The position numbers were made by a program, and so were the translations under genes. From positions 66,275 through 115,072 of the forward strand of contig MFNE01000024.1 in assembly GCA_001783695.1 (NCBI GenBank): a DNA stretch of 48,798 bases, read 5' to 3'. The DNA is from Candidatus Lambdaproteobacteria bacterium RIFOXYD2_FULL_50_16 (GTDB lineage Bacteria > SAR324 > XYD2-FULL-50-16). Below are positions 1 to 9,442 of the stretch, one piece after another. Below the pieces are notes generated by a model that had not been told where the DNA came from, made no database searches, and saw only the letters and a program-made list of their open reading frames with translations. Each line of letters starts with the position of its first letter. The first letter of the stretch is position 1.

Positions 1-276
1 GGTGCCGTCTCCCCCGGCGCTTAAAACTAAATCGTTAGCTTGAGGGGTGAACTGGTTGATCTGCTCTTCTTTAATGTAGCGGATTTTCAGACCCAGCTTT
101 TGATCCAGCCCTGCCAGGCTGCGCATAAAATCCGCTTGATTCTGGGCCGAATCGGCTATGGCGGCCTGCTTAGCCCGGCTTAGCTTGAGCAGCCGGTCTG
201 CCCGTTCGGGGGTGGCTCGGTGGTGGTCGAGCTCACTTTTTTTAACCAAACAATAGATCTCCCCGAATGGTCCCAT
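1..276 (-). CDS. Probable NAD kinase, N-terminal part (cut by window edge)
   Basis: The reading frame starts at an ATG at 276, five bases after the dnaJ stop, and runs off the left edge after 92 codons. The last residues seen are LVLSAGGDGT, which matches the nucleotide-binding GGDGT motif of ATP-NAD kinases and, more widely, the diacylglycerol-kinase-like fold. The preceding part is hydrophilic and alpha-helical, as in NAD kinases related to the mitochondrial NADK2 type. The role would be phosphorylation of NAD to NADP in the cytosol. Tight spacing suggests co-transcription with the heat-shock genes. There is no clear Shine-Dalgarno sequence before the ATG, so the start is uncertain. The catalytic core lies outside the window, so the family assignment rests on one motif. 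Confidence 0.65.
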   Translation of the reverse strand, partial: MGPFGEIYCLVKKSELDHHRATPERADRLLKLSRAKQAAIADSAQNQADFMRSLAGLDQKLGLKIRYIKEEQINQFTPQANDLVLSAGGDGT

Positions 277-281
277 AGTAT

Positions 282-1425
<1,144 letters not shown>

Positions 1426-1434
1426 CCTTTGGGG

Positions 1435-3354
1435 TTATTTTTTATCTGAAAGATCTTCGAAATCGGCGTCGATTACATCGTCGCCGTCAGAAGATTTTTT
1501 CTCTTCTTTCTGATTCGCCTCAGGGCCTGGTTGGGCTCCGGCACCGCCTTGAGCAGCTTTATATAAAGCCTCACTGGCTTTGTGGAAAGCCTTGGTCAAG
1601 GTTTCATTGGCTTCTTTAATCCGTTCGGCATTGTCGGTTTCTAAAGCCGCCTTGGCCTCTTTTAAGGCGGACTCAATCGGACCTTTTTCGGCGTCTGACA
1701 ACTTGTCTGCTGATTCACTCAAGGCCTTTTCGCATTGGTAAACCAGCGAATCTAGTTGGTTTTTAGATTCAATGGCCTCTCGGCGTTTTTTGTCGGTCTC
1801 GGCGAACTGTTCGGCTTCTTGAACCATCTTCTCGATCTCTTTATCCGAGATCCCCGAAGAAGCAGTGATCTGAATCTTCTGCTCTTTCCCGGTGCCTAAA
1901 TCCTTGGCTGAAACATGGACAATGCCGTTCGCATCAATATCAAAGGTTACTTCGATTTGGGGTACTCCACGCGGAGCCGGGGGGATTCCCACCAGTTCAA
2001 AGCGACCCAAGGTCTTGTTGTCAGCAGCCATATCCCGCTCCCCTTGCACCACATGGATCGAAACGGCAGGTTGGCTGTCCGAGGCGGTGGAGAAAGTTTG
2101 CGATTTTTTAGTTGGGATGGTGGTGTTGCGCTCGATCAACTTGGTGGTTACCCCACCCAAGGTTTCGATCCCCAACGACAAGGGGGTTACGTCCAAAAGC
2201 AGCACGTCTTTCACGTCACCCGCCAAAACCCCACCCTGAATTCCGGCACCAATAGCCACGACTTCGTCTGGGTTAACCCCTTTGTGAGGAGCTTTGCCAA
2301 AAAAATCCTCAACTAACTGCGCTACCTTAGGCATACGGGTCATCCCGCCCACTAAGATCACTTCAGAAATATCGCTAACCGTTACCCCAGCGTCTTTAAG
2401 CGCGGCTTTCATCGGAGGCAGACAGCGGTTAATTAAGTCTTCAACGAGCCGCTCCAACTTGGCTCGGCTTAACTTGACGTTAAGGTGTTTTGGGCCGGTT
2501 TGATCAGCGGTAATAAAGGGTAAGTTAATATCGGTTTCGGTCGAAGAGCTTAGCTCATGTTTGGCTTTCTCGGCAGCTTCTTTAAGCCGTTGGAGGGCCA
2601 TTTTGTCGGCACGAAGGTCGATCCCTTGCTCTTTTTTAAATTCGGCGGCTAACCAGTCAATAATCCTTTGGTCGAAGTCTTCCCCGCCTAAGTGGGTGTC
2701 GCCGTTGGTGGACTTGACTTCAAAAACCCCGTCGCCAATCTCTAAAACCGTTACATCGTAGGTACCCCCGCCCAGGTCAAAGACGGCGATGAGTTCTTCC
2801 TCTTTTTTGTCCAAACCATAGGCCAGCGCAGCGGCGGTGGGCTCGTTGATAATCCGTTTAACTTCGAGGCCCGCAATCTTGCCAGCGTCTTTGGTTGCTT
2901 GCCGCTGGGCATCGTTAAAATAAGCGGGAACCGTAATAACCGCTTCGGTAACCGGCTCGCCAAGATAGTCTTCGGCGGTTTGCTTCATTTTTTGCAAAAT
3001 AAACGCGCTGATCTCGGCGGGGCTATAGGTCTTGCCCCCCGCTTCAATCAAAACCTCCCCACCTTTGCCCTTGACGGTCTTATAACTAAGGTTTTTGTGA
3101 TCCTCTAACACCGAAGAAGTGTCATACTGGCGACCAATCAAACGCTTGGCCGCATAGATGGTTTTTTCAGGGTTGGTAATCGCTTGGCGGCGAGCCACTT
3201 GGCCAACGAGCCGCTCTCCCGAATCTGTAAAGGCCACAACCGAAGGGGTCGTGCGCGAGCCTTCGGAGTTGGTGATAACTTTAGGGTCACCCCCTTCCAT
3301 GATGGACACACAAGAGTTGGTAGTGCCCAGGTCAATACCGATAATTTTTCCCAT
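1435..3354 (-). CDS. dnaK: Chaperone protein DnaK (Hsp70)
   Basis: A complete 639-residue Hsp70. The nucleotide-binding domain (about 1-380) begins [15 protein letters not shown] and contains the phosphate-binding [10 protein letters not shown]. The conserved interdomain linker is [13 protein letters not shown]. The substrate-binding beta domain and helical lid follow, and the protein ends with the acidic [15 protein letters not shown] tail. It refolds and holds proteins in an ATP-dependent cycle with GrpE and DnaJ. The ATG at 3354 has a strong AAGGAG site upstream. It lies 32 bases after grpE in the same minus-strand operon. Length and motifs are typical and nothing looks damaged. Confidence 0.99.
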   Translation of the reverse strand: MGKIIGIDLGTTNSCVSIMEGGDPKVITNSEGSRTTPSVVAFTDSGERLVGQVARRQAITNPEKTIYAAKRLIGRQYDTSSVLEDHKNLSYKTVKGKGGEVLIEAGGKTYSPAEISAFILQKMKQTAEDYLGEPVTEAVITVPAYFNDAQRQATKDAGKIAGLEVKRIINEPTAAALAYGLDKKEEELIAVFDLGGGTYDVTVLEIGDGVFEVKSTNGDTHLGGEDFDQRIIDWLAAEFKKEQGIDLRADKMALQRLKEAAEKAKHELSSSTETDINLPFITADQTGPKHLNVKLSRAKLERLVEDLINRCLPPMKAALKDAGVTVSDISEVILVGGMTRMPKVAQLVEDFFGKAPHKGVNPDEVVAIGAGIQGGVLAGDVKDVLLLDVTPLSLGIETLGGVTTKLIERNTTIPTKKSQTFSTASDSQPAVSIHVVQGERDMAADNKTLGRFELVGIPPAPRGVPQIEVTFDIDANGIVHVSAKDLGTGKEQKIQITASSGISDKEIEKMVQEAEQFAETDKKRREAIESKNQLDSLVYQCEKALSESADKLSDAEKGPIESALKEAKAALETDNAERIKEANETLTKAFHKASEALYKAAQGGAGAQPGPEANQKEEKKSSDGDDVIDADFEDLSDKK

Positions 3355-3386
3355 TTTTGTTTCTCCTTAATACGGAAAAAGGTTTA

Positions 3387-3977
3387 TTATGACTTTTTGG
3401 CCACCTGGACCATAGCAGGGCGGACGACCCGGTCGTGTACTCGGTATCCCGCCTGTAAAACTAAAGCGACATGGTCGGGTTGATACTCATTTGTATCAAT
3501 CACGCCCACCGCTTCATGTAGATTGGGGTCAAAGGGTTCGCCTAGGGGCGAAAACCGCTCAACCTGGCTGGACTTAAACGCTTCCATCAGTTGGCCCTTA
3601 ACCATGTCCAACCCGGCGACAAAGTTTTTAAGGGCCTCGTTTTGTGCGGTTTGTTCTTGAGCATGGCCTAAGGCCCGCTCTAAGTTATCCAAAACTGGCA
3701 ACAAACCTCGGACCAAATTCACGTTGGCATATTTCAGCCTAGATTCGGTTTCGGACAGGAGCCGCTTTTTGCTGTTTTCAAATTCAGCACTGATCCGCAA
3801 AACCTTGTCTTCGAGTTCTGTGATTCGGGCTTTAGCCAAAACCAAGGGATCGGGCGCTGGCGCAGGTTCAGCAGGAGGTGCTTGGGGCGGGGTGCTAATA
3901 GCCTCTTCGCCGGATTCAACAACCTCTTGGGCCGAAGTTTCTTCGGTGTTTTCAACAGTTACTTTGGGTTTGCTCAT
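3387..3977 (-). CDS. grpE: Nucleotide exchange factor GrpE
   Basis: A 196-residue GrpE. An acidic, proline/alanine-rich N-terminal stretch (about 1-45) precedes the long coiled-coil helix (about 48-105). The C-terminal beta wing has the family signature around GEPFDPNLHEAVGVI and ends in a valine/lysine-rich segment containing GYRVHDRVVRPAMV. It exchanges ADP for ATP on DnaK. It lies 12 bases after hrcA. The ribosome-binding site before the ATG is weak, so translational coupling to hrcA is plausible. Confidence 0.97.
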   Translation of the reverse strand: MSKPKVTVENTEETSAQEVVESGEEAISTPPQAPPAEPAPAPDPLVLAKARITELEDKVLRISAEFENSKKRLLSETESRLKYANVNLVRGLLPVLDNLERALGHAQEQTAQNEALKNFVAGLDMVKGQLMEAFKSSQVERFSPLGEPFDPNLHEAVGVIDTNEYQPDHVALVLQAGYRVHDRVVRPAMVQVAKKS

Positions 3978-3989
3978 GAAACAACTAGG

Positions 3990-5012
3990 TTAAGTGTTCG
4001 AATTTAAAAAATGGTCAACCGCATAAGATAACTTGCGGCTGGAACGGTCAATCGCCTTGATTACCTTGGGATAGTCGATCCTAGTGGGGCCGATTATCCC
4101 AATGCTGCCCAAAAGGCTGTTGGTGGTGCCATAGGTGCGAGCTAAAATCGAGCAGCTCTCAAGCCCGGCAGCTTGATTTTCAGAACCAATGGTTACGTGT
4201 AACCCGGCGGAGCGGGTCATCTCGTTTAAAATACGGCTTAAGCCCCTTTTGTCTTCAAACTCTTGGTAAACCTTTTTTAAGGAGGCTTGGTTGTTAAATT
4301 CTGGAAACCCACAAAGGTTGGCTCCTCCAGAAATGTACACCTCGCCCGAGGTTTCAATCTCGAGGGCTTTTTTACCAATGCGAATTGCGTGGGCCGAAAG
4401 TCGGTCTGTTTTGCCTGCCAGGGTTTCTAAGAGCCCTTCATGAATATCCCCAATAGCGTGACCTAAAAAAAGTTCGCAAAGTTTACTGGCGACTAGGTTG
4501 AGGTCTTCTTGTTCAGGGCATTCTTTAAGGGTGATAATCCGGTTTTTTACCATTCCCGCTTGGGTAACTAATACCACCAAAACCTGGGTTCCGCTGATGC
4601 CAATCAATTCTACGCGGTTTAACTTCGAAGAAGCTGGGCGCGGGCTTAATAGGAGTCCGGTGCAGTGGGTTTCTTCGGTTAATTCTTGGGCGGCCTCGTA
4701 TAGCAAGTCTTCGAGCCGCTCATAAGGCCTTTTAGCAGGCCAAACCTCATCCTGGATGGTTTCTTCAGGTTTGTTTTTTTGCAGCTTATCTACATAATAA
4801 CGATAAGCGCGATCTGTGGGCACCCGTCCGGCGGAGGTGTGTGGTTGCGAAAGCATCCCTACTTCGGTGAGGTCGCTCATCACGTTACGGATGGTCGCCG
4901 CCGAAAGGTTGAGTTCGGTTAGCTTAGAAATCGCCCGAGAACCCACCGGTTCAGCAGTTTGGATGTATTGCTCGATGATATGATCAAGTATTTGTTCGGC
5001 TCTGGGATCCAT
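3990..5012 (-). CDS. hrcA: Heat-inducible transcription repressor HrcA
   Basis: HrcA represses class I heat-shock operons by binding CIRCE. I place the start at the ATG at 5012 (340 residues, MDPRAEQILDHIIEQYI), which has GGAGA upstream. A longer in-frame start at 5039 would begin inside the operator and is unlikely. The N-terminal winged helix (about 1-85) contains the typical EPVGSRAI and LSAATIRNVMSDL segments. The rest is the GAF-like domain, ending in a conserved block with IIGPTRIDYPKV. It is the first gene of the operon it controls, so the loop is autoregulatory. Confidence 0.97.
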   Translation of the reverse strand: MDPRAEQILDHIIEQYIQTAEPVGSRAISKLTELNLSAATIRNVMSDLTEVGMLSQPHTSAGRVPTDRAYRYYVDKLQKNKPEETIQDEVWPAKRPYERLEDLLYEAAQELTEETHCTGLLLSPRPASSKLNRVELIGISGTQVLVVLVTQAGMVKNRIITLKECPEQEDLNLVASKLCELFLGHAIGDIHEGLLETLAGKTDRLSAHAIRIGKKALEIETSGEVYISGGANLCGFPEFNNQASLKKVYQEFEDKRGLSRILNEMTRSAGLHVTIGSENQAAGLESCSILARTYGTTNSLLGSIGIIGPTRIDYPKVIKAIDRSSRKLSYAVDHFLNSNT

Positions 5013-5025
5013 ATTTTCTCCGCAG

Positions 5026-5052
5026 TTAGCACTCCTCATCGTTGAGTGCTAA
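5026..5052. promoter_or_regulatory. CIRCE operator (HrcA-binding site)
   Basis: A perfect inverted repeat with the classical CIRCE architecture: TTAGCACTC at 5026-5034, a 9-base spacer, and GAGTGCTAA at 5044-5052. It lies immediately downstream of the -10 element of the hrcA promoter and 13 bases upstream of the chosen hrcA start, so bound HrcA would block transcription initiation. Confidence 0.98.
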
Positions 5053-5081
5053 TATATACCAGACCGCCAAGGGCCTGTCAA
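5053..5081 (-). promoter_or_regulatory. Sigma70 promoter of the hrcA-grpE-dnaK-dnaJ operon
   Basis: Reading the minus strand, TTGACA (5081-5076) is followed after 17 bases by TATATA (5058-5053), and the CIRCE repeat starts at the next base. The consensus -35 box, near-consensus -10 box and ideal spacing make this a strong promoter controlled by repression. Confidence 0.85.
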
Positions 5082-5192
5082 ACCTCCAAAGCGCCATTTC
5101 ACCAAGCCTCTTGTTGTAAATGGGAGGCCATGTTAGAACGAGCAGAACAAATCGCGCCCCCAGCTGGGTTAAACTGCCCCTCAGAGGAAAAA

Positions 5193-6245
5193 ATGAGTAT
5201 TGATTTAAACCTGCCCCTCTCGGTTGAATATAAGGAAGGAAAGTTATATTTTTTAGACCAAACCCAACTTCCTAACCACCTACAAATCGACGAACAAACA
5301 ACGGTGGAACAGGTTTGGGACTCGATTAAAAAATTAAAGGTTAGGGGGGCCCCGGCTCTGGGCGTGGCGGGCGGATATGGCTTGCTAGTTGGTTTAAGAG
5401 GGTTTTTAAATCTCAGCCCCGAAGCCTTTATTACAAAAGTAGAAGAGGTAGCCAAATATTTAGAGGGCTGCCGCCCGACAGCAGTAAACCTGGGCTGGGC
5501 GCTGCGCCGCCAGGTTAAAAAGGCTAAGAGTTTAGCGGGCAAGTCGGCAAAAGAAGTTTTTGCCGCCTTAGAACAAGAAGCTATTGCCATCCACCAAGAA
5601 GATATCGCTTGCTGCGAAGCCATTGGCCGTTATGGCGCCCCCTTGATTCAAGACGGGATGGGGGTTCTGACCCACTGTAACGCCGGTCACTTGGCAGTTT
5701 CCAAACTGGGTACCGCCTTGAGCCCGATGTACACCGCCTTTAGCGAAGGTCGAAGATTTAAGGTTTACGCCGACGAAACCCGCCCTTTACTTCAAGGCGC
5801 AAGGTTGACCGCTTGGGAATTGAAACAGGCCGGGCTAGACGTCACCCTGATTTGTGATAACATGGCCAGCTTTATGATGAATTCGGGAGCGATTAACCTA
5901 GTAATTGTGGGCGCGGACCGAGTGACCGCCAATGGCGACGCAGTAAATAAAATCGGCACCAGCGGGGTGGCCATTTTGGCGAAGTATTACAACATCCCCT
6001 TTTATGTCGCCTGCCCTTACTCGACCATCGATCTAAGCACCCCTTCGGGAAAAGAGGTGGAGATTGAGGAGCGCGACGCCGAAGAGGTGACCTTCTTCGG
6101 CGCCAAAAGGACCGGTCCTGAAGGGATTCAGGTTAGAAACCCCGCCTTTGATGCGACCCCTAATCATTTGATCCACGGAATTATTACCGAAAAGGGCCTG
6201 ATTAAACCCCCCTTTAAAGAAAACCTACAAACCTTGTTTGGTTAA
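5193..6245 (+). CDS. mtnA: S-methyl-5-thioribose-1-phosphate isomerase
   Basis: A 350-residue MtnA from the ATG at 5193, which has AGAGGAA upstream. An upstream in-frame start at 5046 would overlap CIRCE and adds residues foreign to the family. It converts methylthioribose-1-phosphate to methylthioribulose-1-phosphate in the methionine salvage pathway. The catalytic cysteine is Cys162 in LTHCNAG and the aspartate is Asp242 in VGADRVTANGD, close to the positions known for the Bacillus enzyme. The substrate-binding VRGAPALG segment is present near the N-terminus. Other salvage genes are not in the window. The eIF2B-like fold is shared with ribose-1,5-bisphosphate isomerases, but the length and motifs favour MtnA. 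Confidence 0.93.
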   Translation: MSIDLNLPLSVEYKEGKLYFLDQTQLPNHLQIDEQTTVEQVWDSIKKLKVRGAPALGVAGGYGLLVGLRGFLNLSPEAFITKVEEVAKYLEGCRPTAVNLGWALRRQVKKAKSLAGKSAKEVFAALEQEAIAIHQEDIACCEAIGRYGAPLIQDGMGVLTHCNAGHLAVSKLGTALSPMYTAFSEGRRFKVYADETRPLLQGARLTAWELKQAGLDVTLICDNMASFMMNSGAINLVIVGADRVTANGDAVNKIGTSGVAILAKYYNIPFYVACPYSTIDLSTPSGKEVEIEERDAEEVTFFGAKRTGPEGIQVRNPAFDATPNHLIHGIITEKGLIKPPFKENLQTLFG

Positions 6246-6257
6246 CCCAAAACCTCT

Positions 6258-8021
6258 ATGGAGCCCAAAAAGCTGCTTTGGCAGTTGTTTCCTGGCTTGC
6301 TGATTATCATGCTAGCGGCGTTGCTGCTTTCGGCGATGTTGATCTCCAACTATTACCGAGACCTTTTTTTAAAGGAGCAGGGCGACCAGATGCTTGCTAG
6401 GGTTAAAATCCTGCAAACAGAAATGGTGGAGTTGATCCAGGAGAAACGTTGGATTGAACTCGCAGGGCTGGCGGACCGGCTGGGTGACAAAGGCCAAATG
6501 CGGATTACTTTAGTAGATCAGCAAGGTCGGTTTTTGGCCGACAGTTTGGGGCACCTATCCACCGCCGAGGTGCTTAAATTACAACCTGAAATCCGCGCAG
6601 CCTTACGAGGCATCGAGGGGCGTTCGTTACGTTATGGTAACACCGAACAAAAGCAGATGTTGTATGTCTCTTTGCCCATAAATAATGGAGTCACCAGTAT
6701 TGGGGCGCTCCGTTTGGGTGTGCCTGTTGGGTTATTTGAGGAAAGCCTTTCTTGGGCACGGCCAGGGCTGTTTTGGCCGGTTATGGGTCTGGGGATTTTG
6801 GCGGCTTTGGCTTGTTTGCCTTTGGTAGGCAAGTTGACCTCTCCTCTTTCAGAGATTGAAGACGCCGCCCGCCGGTTTGCTAAAGGCGAATTAAGTCACC
6901 GCTTACCTTCTTACCAAAGTTTTGAATTTTCTAGGCTCGCTCGTTCGCTTAACGAAATGGCGGGGCAACTTTTTGCCCGATTTGAGGAAATCAATGCCCG
7001 CAAAAAGCAGCAAGAGGCGATTTTTACTGGGATCGGCGAAGGTTTGTTGGTACTCGATGAAGAAGGGCGGGTGATAAACCTCAACCCGGCCGCCCTAGAA
7101 CTCTTGGGCCTGACTGACATGAGGGGCAAGCGATTGACCGATGCGGCCCGTATCCCGGCACTAGAAGAGTTTGTCAAGAAATCCCAAAAAAGCGCCGTTG
7201 TCGTTAGTGGTCAGATCGAGATCTTTAAAACCGACCGGGTGGTGCGTGCCACTGGTTCTCGGCTCTTGGACGCTCAAGGGGGGACAGCAGGGGTGGTCTT
7301 AGTGTTATATGACCTGACCCATCTGTTAAAGCTAGAAAACATTCGCAAAGAATTTGTGGCCAACGTTTCACACGAATTAAAAACCCCAATAACCAGTATT
7401 AAAGGGTTTGTCGAAACCCTGCTAGACGGAGCCAAGGACGATCCAGAGGCACTGGACCGATTTTTAAAGATCATTGAACGCCAAACTGGGCGGTTAGAAT
7501 TAATTGTTGAGGACCTGTTGTCCTTGGCGCGGATTGAGGAAAAAGGGTTTGCCGAACGGTTGCAGACCACCAAGGTTGATCTGATTGAGGCGTCCAAGGC
7601 CGCCGTGCAGTTTTGCCAACACAAAGCACGCGATAAAAAAATGGCGTTGGTCCTTAATTCGAGCGAAGTTTGGATAGCGCAGGTCAACCGCCCTTTGATC
7701 GAACAGGTTTTGGTTAATCTAATCGACAACGCCGTAAAATATAGCCCTGCCGGTTCTAAAATTGAGCTCGACTTTGGTCGAGATGGAGAAATGACCTGGG
7801 TAGCGGTATCAGATCAAGGACAAGGAATCAGCGCTAGCGACCTCCCGCGAATATTCGAGCGGTTTTACCGGGTGGACAAGGCTAGAAGTGGCTTAGATAG
7901 CAGCACCGGCCTTGGGCTCGCGATTGTTAAAAACATTATTGAGTTACATCAGGGGAGAGTTGAGGTTAAAAGCGAAGTCGGAAAAGGGAGTCGTTTTTGT
8001 GTCCTACTTCCCATTGTATAA
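6258..8021 (+). CDS. PhoR-like transmembrane sensor histidine kinase
   Basis: A 587-residue membrane histidine kinase. A first membrane segment (about 11-32) and a second (about 172-190) bracket a periplasmic sensor region of about 135 residues. HAMP (about 190-245), PAS (about 252-355), HisKA with His372 in VSHELKTPITSIKG, and a HATPase domain with the N box (VNLIDNAVKYSP), G1 (DQGQGI) and G2 (GLGLAIVKN) follow. The architecture matches PhoR phosphate sensors, but no phoB-like regulator or pst gene is nearby, so the ligand is unknown. It starts 12 bases after mtnA. Long poly-A and T-rich DNA follows its stop. Confidence 0.85.
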   Translation: MEPKKLLWQLFPGLLIIMLAALLLSAMLISNYYRDLFLKEQGDQMLARVKILQTEMVELIQEKRWIELAGLADRLGDKGQMRITLVDQQGRFLADSLGHLSTAEVLKLQPEIRAALRGIEGRSLRYGNTEQKQMLYVSLPINNGVTSIGALRLGVPVGLFEESLSWARPGLFWPVMGLGILAALACLPLVGKLTSPLSEIEDAARRFAKGELSHRLPSYQSFEFSRLARSLNEMAGQLFARFEEINARKKQQEAIFTGIGEGLLVLDEEGRVINLNPAALELLGLTDMRGKRLTDAARIPALEEFVKKSQKSAVVVSGQIEIFKTDRVVRATGSRLLDAQGGTAGVVLVLYDLTHLLKLENIRKEFVANVSHELKTPITSIKGFVETLLDGAKDDPEALDRFLKIIERQTGRLELIVEDLLSLARIEEKGFAERLQTTKVDLIEASKAAVQFCQHKARDKKMALVLNSSEVWIAQVNRPLIEQVLVNLIDNAVKYSPAGSKIELDFGRDGEMTWVAVSDQGQGISASDLPRIFERFYRVDKARSGLDSSTGLGLAIVKNIIELHQGRVEVKSEVGKGSRFCVLLPIV

Positions 8022-8143
8022 AGTTATAACTATTTGAAAAAAAAAGGCTAAAATATTTTTTGCTTAAAAAGGTCTCAAAAAGTGAAAACGAAAAGCTAAC
8101 AAAAACTTTACAAAGTCGGTTTAGGCCAGTAATTAAGTAGCAT

Positions 8144-8207
8144 TGCCAAATCGGCCCGCTCCCGCTGGGTCCATGGCAATGGACACTAACCGATTTGCCG
8201 ATTGGCA
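8144..8207 (+). other. Structured leader with two alternative pairings, upstream of the cytochrome gene
   Basis: The untranslated region holds nested inverted repeats. CAAATCGG (8147-8154) pairs with CCGATTTG (8190-8197) and encloses GTCCAT (8169-8174) pairing with ATGGAC (8179-8184) over a GGCA loop. The same left arm, read as TGCCAAATCGG (8144-8154), can instead pair with CCGATTGGCA (8198-8207) with one bulged A. The two outer stems cannot form at once. This may be an operator or an RNA element controlling the downstream gene. A possible TTTACA (8107-8112) box with a weak -10 lies upstream. Confidence 0.5.
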
Positions 8208-8231
8208 AGTAACCAGATTCGTAAGGATGTC

Positions 8232-8564
8232 ATGAAAAAAGTATTAGGAATCATCTTGGGTGTATCTCTTTTGTTCGCAGCGGCACCGGCTTACGCTGGT
8301 GACTTTGGTCAATGCGCCGGTTGCCATGGCCCCTCTGCTGGTGGCGCTTCGGGACCTAAATTGGTTGGGTTCGACAAAGCTTATTTGACCGGAAAAGCTT
8401 TGGAAATCATGGCTGGTACCCGTGTGGCGACGACCCCCACTGGCAAGAGTTTGATCCCTGTAATGGCTGGCACCATGAAGCGGCTTAATAACAACAACGC
8501 TGCTGAAATCGTGGCTGGTAGCGGCTTGGACAAAGCCCTCGACTTTGTCGTGGCTCAGCACTAA
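8232..8564 (+). CDS. Small periplasmic c-type cytochrome
   Basis: A 110-residue protein with a signal peptide (about 1-22, ending in APAYA) and one haem c motif, CAGCH (Cys28, Cys31, His32), so the mature protein is about 88 residues. The C-terminal half contains several methionines that could be the sixth haem ligand and ends in a helix with VAGSGLDKALDFVVAQH. It resembles class I cytochromes of the c-553 type and probably carries electrons in the periplasm. The start at 8232 is preceded by AAGGATG; an upstream in-frame ATG at 8202 would lack a signal peptide at the N-terminus. It is monocistronic, between a structured leader and a terminator. Confidence 0.9.
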   Translation: MKKVLGIILGVSLLFAAAPAYAGDFGQCAGCHGPSAGGASGPKLVGFDKAYLTGKALEIMAGTRVATTPTGKSLIPVMAGTMKRLNNNNAAEIVAGSGLDKALDFVVAQH

Positions 8565-8576
8565 GTACGAGTAGAG

Positions 8577-8604
8577 GGAGCCCCGCGCACGCGGGCTCCT
8601 TTTC
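8577..8604 (+). terminator. Intrinsic terminator after the cytochrome gene
   Basis: GGAGCCC (8577-8583) pairs with GGGCTCC (8593-8599) and is followed by TTTT, 12 bases after the cytochrome stop codon. It separates this gene from the convergent phosphopantetheinyl transferase gene. Confidence 0.8.
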
Positions 8605-8609
8605 CCCCC

Positions 8610-9272
8610 TCAAATCCATTTTAAAGACTGGTCGAGCCCCACTAAAGCGAAGATACGTTGCTGCGCCTGCCACCAATGGCCCCTTAGCGGCTGAGAAGGC
8701 AGCTTGCCCGGCCAAACTTCGGCCTTTAAATTCATTTGGAAGTGGCCTTTTTCCAGGTTGATTAGCTCCGCCCCTGCGAAGCCAAACCACACCCCACTCA
8801 ATGGATATAAACACTTGAAGACTGCTTCTTTGGCAGCAAAGGCGACAAGGGCGTCTTGATCAGTTTTGAGTAGGCTTCTTTCAGCTTGATTAAAAACGCT
8901 GCTGATAGCACCTCCGCTTAAAGTACGCCCAACCGGCTCCAGGTCGATTCCCAGGCCAATTAACGAGCTGGTTCTTTTGGCGAGAACACAGACCGCCGCC
9001 CCTTGGTTATGAGCAAGGCTAGCCACCTGACCTAGTGGCCAGAGAGGCTCGCCTCTAGGCCCCTTGCCTACTGGTAAAGGCGGGTACCCTAGCGCCTCCA
9101 TCGCTTGCCGCGCCGCCTGCCGCGCTAAGGCGAATTCCTCCTGTCTCTTTTGGGAGCCAAAATTTCGGGCAATCGCCTGTTCTTGAGGGTGTAAGGGCCT
9201 GATGCCTGTGGTTTCAACTTGCCAGACTAAAACCGCTTCCTCGACTAAGCTTTCGGGTAGTTGCATCTGCAT
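8610..9272 (-). CDS. 4'-phosphopantetheinyl transferase, EntD/Sfp superfamily
   Basis: It transfers the phosphopantetheine arm of coenzyme A to carrier proteins. The magnesium-binding motif GIDLEPVGR and the FAAKEAVFKCLYP motif are both present with the usual spacing, and an N-terminal region with KGPRGEPLWP precedes SLAHNQG. I chose the ATG at 9272 (220 residues), which fits the family length. The frame stays open upstream to 9440, but that start would leave no promoter space before the divergent chemotaxis gene at 9443. Two further ATGs lie close together, so the exact start is uncertain. No polyketide or non-ribosomal peptide genes are nearby, so the carrier protein target is unknown. Confidence 0.88.
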   Translation of the reverse strand: MQMQLPESLVEEAVLVWQVETTGIRPLHPQEQAIARNFGSQKRQEEFALARQAARQAMEALGYPPLPVGKGPRGEPLWPLGQVASLAHNQGAAVCVLAKRTSSLIGLGIDLEPVGRTLSGGAISSVFNQAERSLLKTDQDALVAFAAKEAVFKCLYPLSGVWFGFAGAELINLEKGHFQMNLKAEVWPGKLPSQPLRGHWWQAQQRIFALVGLDQSLKWI

Positions 9273-9442
9273 CTTTATTAGAATAGGATCTCGGGCGCGA
9301 GGGAATCTTTCCTTGTTCCCCTGGTAAAAAGGGATAAAAGGGGTCAAAGCCGCCACAATAAGTGGTAAATCCCTTTGAAAGTTTTTAAAGTTTACGGTAG
9401 AGTCGGGGCAACTGCAATCGCGAAACTGATAAAAGAACAACC

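Noticed and set aside
9386..9412. TAAAGTTT upstream of the triple CheW gene as a flagellar sigma28 promoter
   Set aside because: The -35 element matches well, but the -10 region at the right spacing (GGGGCAAC) matches the GCCGATAA consensus at only three positions.
9273..9440. N-terminal extension of the phosphopantetheinyl transferase up to 9440
   Set aside because: It exceeds the family length, has no family motif and would leave no room for a divergent promoter.
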